A DNA stretch of 64,000 nt from contig OX387193.1 in NCBI GenBank assembly GCA_947561395.2, positions 31,118,276-31,182,275 of the forward strand, read 5' to 3'. The DNA comes from Buxus sempervirens (taxonomy: Eukaryota; Streptophyta; Magnoliopsida; Buxales; Buxaceae). Positions 24,020 through 34,201 of the stretch are shown here, in pieces. A program made the position numbers and the translations under genes. Numbering within the stretch: the stretch's first letter is position 1; each line of letters opens with the position of its first letter. The notes below the pieces were generated by a model that was not told the DNA's origin, did not search any database, and worked only from the letters and a program-made list of their open reading frames with translations.

Positions 24020-24735
24020 GTTGCTTTAACCAATTTCTGACTCATCTGTCGGCGGCCTCAGTGACACAAACTTCGACTAGTAGTACCCGAACGTTCCTTA
24101 GCCAATCTCTGACTCCTCCGTCGGCGGCTTTGGTGTCACTATCTAGGGTAGGCTATGTCAGGACGCTCCCCCACCAATCTCCGACTCATCCATCGGCAGC
24201 TTCGATGCCCTAAACTTTGGCTAGTAGTAGCCGAACGTTCCTTAGCCAATCTCCGATTCATCCGTCTATGGCTTTGGTGTCACTATCAGGGGTAGGCTAT
24301 GCTAGGACGCTCCTCCACCCATCTCCGACTCATCCGTCGGCGACTGCGGTGCCCTAAAATTTTGGCTAGCAGTACCCGAACGTTCCTTAGCCAATCTCCG
24401 ACTCATCCGTCGGCAGCTTTGGTGTCACTATCTGAGGTAAGCTATGCCAGGATGCTCCTCCACTCATCTCCGACTCATCCGTCAATAGCTTCGGTGCCCT
24501 AAAATTTTGGCTAGTAGTACCCGGATGTTCCTTAGCCAATCTCCGACTCATCCGTCAGCGGCTTTGGTGCCCTAAAATTTTGGCTAGTAGTACCCAGACG
24601 TTCCTTAGCCAATCTCCAACTCATCCGTCGGCGGCTTTGGTGTCTCTATCTGGGGTAGGCTATGCTAGACACTCCTCTACCCATCTTCGGCACATCCGTC
24701 AGTGGCTTTGGTGCCCTAAATTTCGACTAGACCGA
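24020..24735. repeat. 145-bp tandem array made of two 73-bp half-units
   Basis: The anchor ACGTTCCTTAGCCAATCT starts at 24091, 24235, 24380 and 24525 (periods 144, 145, 145) and then at 24598 (73, a half-unit). Each unit has two related halves sharing CCGACTCATCCGTCGGC followed by GGTG. The array gives open frames on the plus strand (repeated PTHPSAALVSLS) that are repeat artefacts. Confidence 0.92.
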
Positions 24736-25081
24736 ATGATCTTGCGAAAAGATACAAACGGGTGTGATCTGAACTCAAAGTCTTAGGTGTTCTTAGGGTT
24801 TGAACACTTGCCGGGTTTTGCGATCTAAATGAAAGAGATGCACTCAAAGGAGTTAGGTGGTCACGGCGACCGAGAATTTGCAATTAGTGAAAGGGGATGG
24901 TCTGTAGAAGACCAAGTTGCCCAATTTGGGGATTTGAATTCAGATTACTCATTTTAGGTTAAGTTCTTGTCTTCAAAGCATTTGATCAAAAGGAAATTCA
25001 TGCTCAAAATAGATAATTAAAAAGAGCCTACCGAGGCTCGCAATACATCAACATGTTCATCAATTACAACAAAGCCAAAGT

Positions 25082-26316
25082 CTAGCTAGGTTGGTCATCA
25101 TCATAGTGGGAGGACACATCTTGCCTCCTCAAGGCATGCAGAAGCTTGTGCCGAAAACGTCGGTCCTCCTCTGCGCGCTTGCGCGCTTGGTTCATGTCAC
25201 GCTGAAGGGCCACATTGGCCTGCCTATTCTCCCGTTCCGAATCCACATAAGCTGAATGGATACGGGAGTGGGTCTCCTGCAATTTGGCCACCCAATCCCT
25301 GTATGTGTTAGGGGGTGGAACTGGAATGTCACTAGAAGTGACGGGTTGAAGAGACGGGGGGCCTCCGTGGCCGAATTCCTGAGCCATCCACTATTCGTAT
25401 TCTCGAAAGTGGGATTTGGAGAATATGTCCTCCTGATGTACGCACACAGTCCTCCATTCTGCTAACAGCAGCTACCTCAGCTCCTTGGTGAGTGGGCCAG
25501 TCAAATCGTCCTTGTTGTCCTTGAGTGGGATCCCCTGCGGCTTCCCAAACTGACTCAAAACCTGAATCAAATAGTATGGTACAGCATGGGTTAGGACCAT
25601 TAGGGCAAGGCACCTCCTGTTCTTGAAGGCCAAGACGGGGGTGTAGGTAAAGTTGAAGGTACCCCACCATCTGATGTCTGTCTCTCCATTAAGTTGGAGA
25701 AAGTGGTTCAACCAGTCCTCACGAGTGGGTAGATCCGGATCTTTCTTCGGGCCATCCATGCGATATTGTCACAGACTAGCCCATAGTGTGCACTGATGGG
25801 TTCTACAACCATCAAGTGGTCTTGCAGCCAAATGTGGAGGAGGGGAGCGCACCCTTGAAACCTCCGGGTTCCATTTTTGGACAAGGTTAAGGAATGAAAC
25901 AATTGAGCAAGGATCAGCGGCATGATTCGGTACCCTGCCGAGAGTTGGTCTACAATTCCCATGAGGACCAAATTAATGATGTCTCCCCCAGTTGGAAAGA
26001 AGATTTGCGACAGAACCACGAGGGTGAAGGTGTCGTACCATACACGGGGTCTTTCCTACTTTTTGTTCCTTATTTTTTCAACAAGGAAGGTTTTGGAGAC
26101 CCTCGAGAATGATTTGTCACCTCCTAAAGTCTAGAATTCTTCCCTTGAAAGGCCAGAGAAAGTACAAGCTTCATTCTTGTAGCTATCTTTGAGATTTGGC
26201 CGGGCGGGTTCTCCATAGTCGCTAAATCGAAGGAATAGGTCAAATTCCTCAATTGTGGGAGTCAACTCATTGGTTCCGAATCGAAACACTGACAGCTGGG
26301 GATCCCAGAAAAGCAA
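25082..26316 (-). pseudogene. Tat gag (broken)
   Basis: Structural gag protein of the Tat element. Recognisable pieces are TNELTPTIEEFDLFLRF near the start, then MGIVDQLSAGYRIMPLILAQ, RFQGCAPLLHIWLQDHL, LPTREDWLNHFLQL, and a basic C-terminal stretch (RDMNQARKRAEEDRRFRHK) ending at a stop at 25082. In-frame stops occur after about 26131 and about 26050, and a frameshift lies near 25740. No zinc knuckle is seen, as is common for Tat gag. Confidence 0.8.
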
Positions 26317-28020
26317 AGCTGCTTAGATCATATCCTAGTTTATTGGCACGTTTAACAGGGACAATGTTTGTCCCATATGGTATCGTGTCTCCTACTCAAT
26401 ATGCTCATCCCCTTGGAGCTGTACTGTCCAGGAGCAGATCCATGGGGTATCCCTGGCGCACTTCTTTACTCTAGGGAATCGGACTCTCTCAGATGAGGCA
26501 TATGCCATGCCGACTATTCAACCGGAATTCGAAGTCAATTTAGGGTTCCACACCAGAACTCTTAATCAGTCTAAAGCATGCATAAGACAATCAGTCTAAA
26601 CCATTTTTCGCAGTTTTCCCCAGAATTCAGAAAAGCAGTAAATGAATTAAAAGACAATGCAGAATTTAAATTTAGGCACACAAGGTGTGTGGTCCTAAAG
26701 GTTGGCGCCAATCGAGGGGCGACTCCTAGACATACTTGGGTAGGGAAGCACATCCAAATCCTAATCAGCCTTTTGTATTTCATTTGTTCTTTCATCTGCT
26801 TTTCGGTGTTAGACTAACGCAAAACTGACAACTTGCCAGCAAGGGCGAAATTTACATGATATTTACAAAATCTACAAAGAATTCAACTTTAAGGCTGTTG
26901 GGACCCAAAAGAAGGGTACAAATTGCTTCCGAGGCTGGTAAGATAAATTCCTAGATCTAGGGTTTCGTACCCTTATTCTAATCTGACCTGCTTTCATCTG
27001 ATTGTCTGACCTGGCCAGCTTTCATCTACTCAAGAAGACTAATCTGGACTTAGGGTGCTTCTGGCGAACTCAATGGGTCGAGGCCCACGGCTCACAGGAC
27101 TCAATGCATTGATCTGGGATGGTCCCCCTGATCAAAGTTGGGTTAGCTTCCTAAATTAGGGCTAAGTCAGCCCTAGATTTAGGGTTTACTCAATTTGATG
27201 CAAAAGGCAAGGGTTGCTACCCCTAATGGACTCTGGGGTTTAATATTGATTTTACTCCTCTTGTATCATCATTCACATCACATTCAAAAATCCGTGGTTT
27301 ATTAAGAAACAATAGGCGATGAAGGATACTCAGCCCGAGACATGCGCCTACAAGGGCCTGGACCAAGTACTAGACCCTCGCGTACCACGGCAAGAAACCA
27401 GTGGCGTTCTAGGAATCCAGAAACCTGGGGAGATGGGTTTACCTTGCTTTCCCTGGCAAGCCACGGGAGCGTAAAGCTAATACCATCCCAAAAGTAGTTC
27501 ATAGGAAATAGAAGGGTGGCTGCTAAAGAGATCTAAGTTTTGGTAAAGAAGTGCAATATCCGAGTTCATTCACACAGGATCAGATCATTCACGTAGCCTC
27601 CCTTGTGCGTGTCACCCCACTCGGTTTATTAAAGCAGTAAAACTCCATCCACGGTGAGGTGGGTGCCCATGTGTGCAATTGGGCTGAGTGCTGTATCTAA
27701 CTAGGTGAGTTTTTTTTTTTTTACCTGGATATTGTTTGACAAAAGGGTTTCTTACTATCCCTATATAGTAAAGTGAAGAATTGGCATGCAAAACGATGTT
27801 CTAGGAGAGTCCCCAGGTAACTGGAGGGGTCACAGTGGTCCTACTTAAAACCCAATTTTCTTAGGCAATTATCTCGTCCTTTATGACAGGACTCCTCAGA
27901 ATGTGTATTTATGGGTATCTGCACTTCACTAAAGCGAAACAGTAAGAGATTCCCTAGGTCAATCGACATCCCACTTAAGTTTACTCATTCTAACTAGGGT
28001 TCGATTGGGCTAAGAAAATC
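26317..28020 (-). other. Tat 5' leader
   Basis: About 1.7 kb between the primer-binding site and gag. No conserved ORF is visible; the longest opening (27302-27502, minus) has no recognisable motif. Ogre-type elements may carry an extra ORF here, but I could not support one. Confidence 0.6.
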
Positions 28021-28038
28021 CCCAGCGGAGTCACATGG
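28021..28038 (-). other. Primer-binding site of the Tat-like element
   Basis: Minus-strand CCATGTGACTCCGCTGGGGA starts one base after the 5' LTR terminus (...GCGCGCACA at 28040). It resembles the tRNA-Arg-type PBS described for Ogre-like elements, with likely C-to-T decay near its start. The tRNA identity is from memory and is less certain than the site itself. Confidence 0.65.
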
Positions 28039-28039
28039 C

Positions 28040-30440
28040 TGTGCGCGCGTCGGGGATGTCGCACCGCGGGGCGCACAGGAGTGCGTGCCTCTTTCAAGGT
28101 AAATTGGGAAGGTTGGATTCTCCACTGCCTGATGGGGTTCAAGCAGACACCTGAGTGCCTAGGTTTATCTATTTGGGCAGTCTGTGGCTTGAGATTCTAG
28201 CTAAGGTCTAAGTTACAGTCCGAGGAAGTCCGTAGACACCCCGGTCCGCTTTGTCGGGTGACGAGTCCCTCGGGTTTCCCTAGTTTGAGTCAACTTTTCT
28301 TTGGTCTATCTCACCCAATTTTCCTAATCAAATATGCAAACACCTCTTCAAGTCAAGTTGGGACTGCTTGAGAGGTGTGGGTCTCCTTTCTTTTATTCGA
28401 TTTTATCTTGATTAGCTGAAGTGATGTTGGTCTGGGGTGGGCCCCTTTGGAAGGCCCACGGTATGCCAAGTTGGGCTCAAGTCAAGCCCAAGTCCCGTTT
28501 GGGGTTACGTTGGATAACCCCCTTCTATTGGATTTGTTCATTTGATTTGGAGATTGATTAAACATGCAAAATAATTAGTGGGTTAAGATTTTTAATGGGT
28601 CCAATGGGCATGGAAGTGGCCTAAGGGATTATCCAAGTTTCCCTTGGAGCCCATCTTTGGAATGGGCCCAGGGTCGGGCAAGTCAAGTGTGGGCCCCGTT
28701 GGAAGGCCCACAGAAGTCTTATTGGGCCCGAGTCACAAAAGAGGGCTTGGGCTACCCAAAGGCCCTAAAAGATCAAAATTAATTGATTAAGTTGGATTAA
28801 ATGGGCCTAAGCCCGAAAGCAAGTTCCGGAAGCCCATTTGGGATGTTGCCCGCAGACCTTGTACGGACAGGCCCTGTCCGCGCATACTGTGTCGGCAGGG
28901 CTAAACCGCTCTGTGTCTGCGGGCACGACCCGAAATGCTCAAAAGTCCAAGATCCAGGAGGGATCCAGGGTCCCCTCCCCTTCAATGGATTGCACACACC
29001 TGTAGGTATTAGAGCAAACCCATAGTGGCTTCAGAATCCCCATTCCTTAGCTAAAAACCGTCATTTTTCAGGGGATTTTCTAGAGGGAAAGAAGGGAGAA
29101 AGCTTGGGGCTCTCTCCCTGATTTTGAACAACTGCTAAAACCCTAGAACAGGGACTCTAGGGGTCCCTGTTCAGTATTGAAGGTGATCTCCCCCATGAGA
29201 AGAGGAGAAAGGAGGGGCCGAAAGGCCTAGATCATGTCTCATTTGTCCACTCATCCATGCAAACATTCAACTAACATAAGAGCAAACACATAAAACAAGT
29301 AACTTGAAGCACATGAGGATAGTAAGTAAATGGGGGAATACCAAGGGGGTTAATCATGCTTTCTACAATGGTCTTGGTGTGTGTGGAAGGGGCATAAACA
29401 AATGGGCTAAGTGTGCTAAACAGGGGGTATCTACTGGTGCTCATGATGGTGAAATAATGTGGCAAAACAGACCCTAAGCATGCTCTCTAGGTGCTGCACG
29501 TGTGTGCATATGGTAGCCCTCATACGGGTGCTTAAAAAAGGTCGAAACAGTAGGTGAGAAATGGGGTGACTGTGTGTGATATGTATCTCCTACTATGTAT
29601 ACAAAACCATAAAAAAGGAATGAAAAATCCACGCAATAAACAAGCGTACAAAAGGTCAACAACTAACACATCTTAAATGAAGGGAAAGAGGGGGTTTAGG
29701 GGTACATGGGACCACTGAAATGGGGAACATGCTCCCCCAAAATAAATGCACTAACAGCCCCTTTTTCATGACTTATTTAACCATCAAAGTGAAGCCTCTC
29801 TCCTCATATTGGAAATAGTAGTTTCCCTTTACCATGGGAGCCTTAATGTCATGAAGAAATGAAGAAGAAGAGAGACAAAACAGTAAAAGAAAATAGGCTT
29901 AAGGTAGCCAAAGTGCAACAAGCTCACAATGACTTCATTTTAACATATGTCAAACAAAATATCATAAAAACACTTACCTTGGGGTTGTTTCTCCTCCTAG
30001 AAGTGGGGTGGTCCCCTAGTGTATGTGAACAGCAATGAAGAACTCCTCTTAATGCCCAAAAATAGTCACCTCCTTGTCCTCTTGTAGGTAGAAGTGAAGG
30101 AGGAGAGTAAAAGTGAAGATGTGGGGGGCTATTTTTGGGATTTTGAAGAGCTTGGGAGAGGGGAGAATTGTTATAGGGGGTCCACTAGTCGGGAGGAGTG
30201 TGGGGACAAAGGGGGGAGAGCAACCAACCTTGAACTAAGGGGCTGTGGGCCCCTATTTATAGAAAACAGTCTCATCCGCACTTAGTGTGCGGGCAAGGCT
30301 TGCCTACACATTAAGTGCGGGCGAGGCCGTCCTTTGCGTAATGAGTGGAAATCCGCCACGTGGCGGTGCGTGCAGAGGATAAGATTTTCCGTGCCCGCAC
30401 ATATAGTGCAAGCATGACAATTTTTCCTTGTTTTTGCTCT
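28040..30440 (-). repeat. 5' LTR of the Tat-like element, R/U5 side up to the hAT insertion
   Basis: Aligns closely with 2639-4990 of the 3' LTR, including the donor-like CCAAGGTAAG (about 29970-29980) and TATA box (about 30253-30266). Relative to the 3' LTR it has two extra stretches of about 28 bases at the hairpin cluster (near 30297-30325 and 30394-30420). It is interrupted at 30441-30448 by the hAT transposon and continues at 39564. Confidence 0.92.
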
Positions 30441-30479
30441 GCCCGCACTAGGGCTGCAACGTGGTCTGGGTAAACCCGA

Positions 30480-30640
30480 ACCAAACCAACTTCGGTTCAG
30501 TTCGGTTCAGGTTTTTAACACTTCGGTTTGGTTTTGGTCCAAAAAAACCTAACCCGAATTAAATCGGTTCGGTTTTGGGTTTGGTGTTTGGTTAAACTGA
30601 ACCGAACCGAATTTAACTGAAACCGAACTAAATTAGGATA
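30480..30640. repeat. hAT left subterminal repeats
   Basis: Dense CGGTTCGG, CCGAACCGAA and related heptamers on both strands within 200 bp of the left end. Such subterminal repeats are normally transposase binding sites in hAT elements. Confidence 0.8.
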
Positions 30641-32488
30641 TTTATCTACACCGAACCAAATTATTATATATAATATTAAAATTTATATAAGTTTACCTTT
30701 AAAGTTTAAAAAAATTACAAACCCACCACCCTCTTAAATACCTCATTCACACCGTTCTTTCAACTTTCAAAACCCTAGAACTTACATTGTCGGCTGCTGA
30801 GCTCCAAGTTCGCTGACCGCCGATTCCCTTCCACTAATGAACGTTCGTCTGCTTCAAGTAGGGACCTTTCCCTCTCTCTCTCATCTCTTTCCCTCCCTCC
30901 CTCCTTCTCGTCTCTCCCTCCTTCCCTCACTCTCGTCTCGCTCCCTCCCTCTCTCTCTCTCGTTTTTCTCTTGTTTTTCTCTTTCTATTCCCTTTCTATT
31001 CCTCTACAGATCTCGGGAGGTAACGAAGTTCCCATTCTACGTTGTTGTACTCAATGCTTTTGAAGCCTCGAAGTTCCCATTCTTGGCCTACTCTCCTTGA
31101 TTCCACCCCTTTTAATTCTCTCAAAACAAAACCATTCTGACCAAGGAACCTTCTGAGTTTCTTCCAGATTTTATGGGTGCAGAAATGGAGTCAACTCTCA
31201 ATCAACTAGTTAGTGACATCGGGAGGTTCTATTTAGCCGACCTACTTCGGTACTTTTATTTTGCTTAATTTTTTAAATGTTTACCACTGTTATTCTTACT
31301 TTTAGCTGCCGTATTCTTCAATTGAGCAATTGAACATTTGAATTAGGTTGGATTCAATTGTTTACCTAATTTGGTCTATAATTTAGGTCAATGCTTCCTC
31401 TAAAATTTCATTCATAAAATATGGTGTATTTTTTGGTTTGGCTTTCCAGATTCCTTACGAGTGAACCTAAATTTGCAGTAAATGGATTAGGGAGTTTCAT
31501 CGTAATTAATTTGCTTGGAAGTTGCAGCTCTTCCATCCTATATATGATTACCCACATTTTAGTAAAGTAAATTGCTTCATTGTGCTCCAGATAGCCAAAG
31601 TTTGTAGAACTGAACTTTCCTCGCTTTATCCTTTAAATATTCCGTTTCTGAGTTTCTTTTGATCTTAACCACCATCCTTCTGCATGTTAAGATGTTGATT
31701 GAGGGAATCATTCCCCATAACTTAGTCAAACAAGGCATGATATTACTACTTTGCTGATTAGTTACACTTTAGGTTTTAGTTTTCGGGAGGTTCTTACGGT
31801 TATAAGTTATCTATGGAGCCACCGGCTTAGATTTCAATTTGATGATTAGGGTTTCTGCATTTTAGTAGCTTCTTATTGGTTGTCCACTTTCATTTTGACA
31901 TTTAATGGTGGTTACTGCCCATAATTTCTTGGATTCAATGATGGATACGTTGTTTTTGTTGCAACTTTACAGTGAGGAAGTAGCGAAGAAGAAGATTTAC
32001 AACGTTTCATGCGGAAGGTACTTTGGTTTTGGGTGTGAGATTGACGAGGAAACATCGAATAAACTTGAAGGTTTGCCTTGAGCGGTTTGGAGTTCAAAAG
32101 CTTAGGGAGCTTACAAGAGGTATGCCTTTTTTCTTTAAAACTTTTATTTTTATCTTAATTTATTGTTTATTTGGGGAATCTATTGCAATGATACTTGTTA
32201 AAGCATTAGTTGTATAACTTGTATTATATGTTTTTAGTGCTTGATATAAGAGGCTGCATGATGTTTTCCATTTTACATATTGCTCATTTTTTTTTCTTTT
32301 AATGTCCTAGTAATTTTTGGAAACTTTGATACATTTGTTAGTTTTATTTCTTTTCTTTTTTTTCTGGTTAGTTGAAGGTTTTGATTGCTGGGTTTCTGAA
32401 TTGCCTGGTTTGTGTTGTTATTGTTTTTCTTCATTTGAAATGTTTTTTGTTTGATATTTATTTTATTTTTAACTTGATTAGATCATAT
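30641..32488 (+). other. hAT 5' leader and upstream intron region
   Basis: AT-rich non-coding sequence with a long CT-rich tract (about 30860-30975), a hAT 5'-untranslated type structure. A likely exon is 31975-32074 (purine-rich, followed by GTTTGCC). No conserved protein is seen; the CT tract yields only low-complexity reading frames. Confidence 0.5.
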
Positions 32489-34196
32489 ATGTCAAGCATG
32501 AGTGAGAGTATGGCTAATGATGAAAGTATTGAAGCTACTACGGAAACATCAAAGATAGAAAAAAATTCAAAAAGACCATATAAAGGACAGTCAGTAGTTT
32601 GGGAACATTTCACCAAGTTGAAAAGGAATATTGGGGGAAATCTGAAAGGGCAAAGTGTAATTATTGTTTTATTGATTATGCATGCTCTAGTGTTAATGGA
32701 ACTAGCACTCTCCGCAAGCATCTAGAAAAGTGTCCAAAATACCCATATAATGTGAAAGAGAAAAGTCAAAGGCTTTTGACATTTGCATCATTAGGACAAA
32801 AAGGAGAGAGTGTTATTACCACTTGGAAATTTGATCAAGATTTGTGTCGAAAAGCTCTTGTGAGGATGGTGATTCTTGATGAATTGCCTTTTAGGTTTGT
32901 AGAGCGTGAAGGTTTCCGTGATTTTTGTAATGTCATGCAACCAAAATTTAATCTAATGTCACGTACTACTGTGACAAAAGATTGTTTGGAGTTATACATG
33001 ACAGAAAAACAGAGGTTGAAAGACTCTTTAGTAAAGGGTAATCATAGAGTGTGCTTGACCACAAATTTGTGGACGTCAATACAAAATCTTTCATATATGT
33101 GTCTCACGGCACACTTTATTGACAAGGATTGGAAGCTACAAAAAAGAATAATCAACTTTTGTATAGTTGCAAGCCACAGTGGAGAAGACATTGGGAAAGC
33201 TGTTGAGTTGTGTCTGATAGGGTGGGACATAGAAAAATTATGCACTCTTACTGTTGACAATGCGTCATCTAATGATGTAGCTGTTCGAAGTTTAAAAAGA
33301 AGGTTTTCTAAGAAGAATGGTCTAATTTTTTATGGTGAATACTTTCATATGAGGTGTTGTGCTCACATATTGAACTTGATTGTAAAAGATGGGATAAATG
33401 AGGTGAAAACCTCTGTATCTCGAATTGGTGGGGCTGTGAGATATGTAAGGAGTTCACCGGGAAGACAACAGCAATTCAAAAGGTGTGTTGAAAATGAAAA
33501 GATTGCATCTCAGAGTCTTTTGTGTTTGGATGTTCCAACAAGATGGAATTCAACATTCTTTATGTTGGAAGCAGCATTAAAATTTCAAAAGGCTTTTGAG
33601 CATCTTGAAGAGGATGATGTACATTTTTTTTGGCAGAGTTGAAGAATGGGCCCCCAAGTGAATTAGATTGGGAAAAGGCAAAGGTTTTATGCAAATTTCT
33701 TTAAAAAATTTATGAGGTTACAAAGTGTTTGTTGGGATCATTGTATGTAACTTCTAATGTTTATTTTCATGAAGTTTGTGGAATTGAAAGTCTTTTAATT
33801 CAATGGTTGAACAGTGATGATCCTTGTTTGTGTGATATGGCAAAGAAGATGAGAGAAAATTTTGATAAGTATTGGGGAAACATTGATAAAGTGAATATGA
33901 TGCTATTGATTGCAGTGATTTTTGACCCCAGATATAAGTTGAAGTATGTGAAGTTTTGTTATTCAAAAGTTTACCCGGTTGAGAAGGCAGTGGAATTTAC
34001 TACAAAAGTGAGGGAAGCAATGGACCGTCTATTTAGGCATTATCAAGTACTTGATTCTACATCAAATGTTTCGTCAAGCAATGTAAGCCAAAATGTTAAT
34101 GAAATGGAAGTTGAGCAGTCTCCCCCTGATGCATGTGGCCAAATTAAGAGTATTCAAGATGAGTTTTGGAAACATTTGAAAGAAGAAGAGACCATT
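32489..34196 (+). pseudogene. hAT transposase, BED finger and catalytic part (broken)
   Basis: The start is probably ATG 32489 or 32498, just after an AG splice acceptor-like site. The BED zinc finger is split by a frameshift near 32620-32650: VVWEHFTKLKR in one frame, then AKCNYCFIDYACSS and GTSTLRKHLEKCP in the next. The RNase-H-like region follows (LTTNLWTSIQNLSYMCLTAHFID, CTLTVDNASSNDVAV, MRCCAHILNLIVKDG, CLDVPTRWNSTFFML). A second frameshift lies near 33630 and an in-frame TAA near 33702. It resumes as LGSLYVTSNVYFHEV to IKSIQDEFWKHLKEEET, where a solo LTR cuts it at 34202. Confidence 0.93.
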
Positions 34197-34201
34197 CAGT
34201 C

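Larger units (their letters stand above)
22951..25081 (-). other. Tat gag-protease spacer with tandem arrays
   Basis: The stop of the gag ORF is at 25082. Between it and protease lie a short coding-like stretch (22957-23208, minus strand), a pyrimidine-rich patch (23205-23260) and two tandem arrays (23690-23935 and 24020-24735). No conserved domain is seen in the arrays. Confidence 0.6.

Noticed and set aside
23911..24786. Repeated PTHPSAALVSLS ORFs on the plus strand
   Set aside because: Artefact of the 145-bp tandem array; opposite in strand to the host element's genes.
30837..31100. 87-codon Ser/Leu/Pro-rich ORF in the hAT leader
   Set aside because: Product of a CT-rich untranslated tract; no homology, and no continuity with the transposase.
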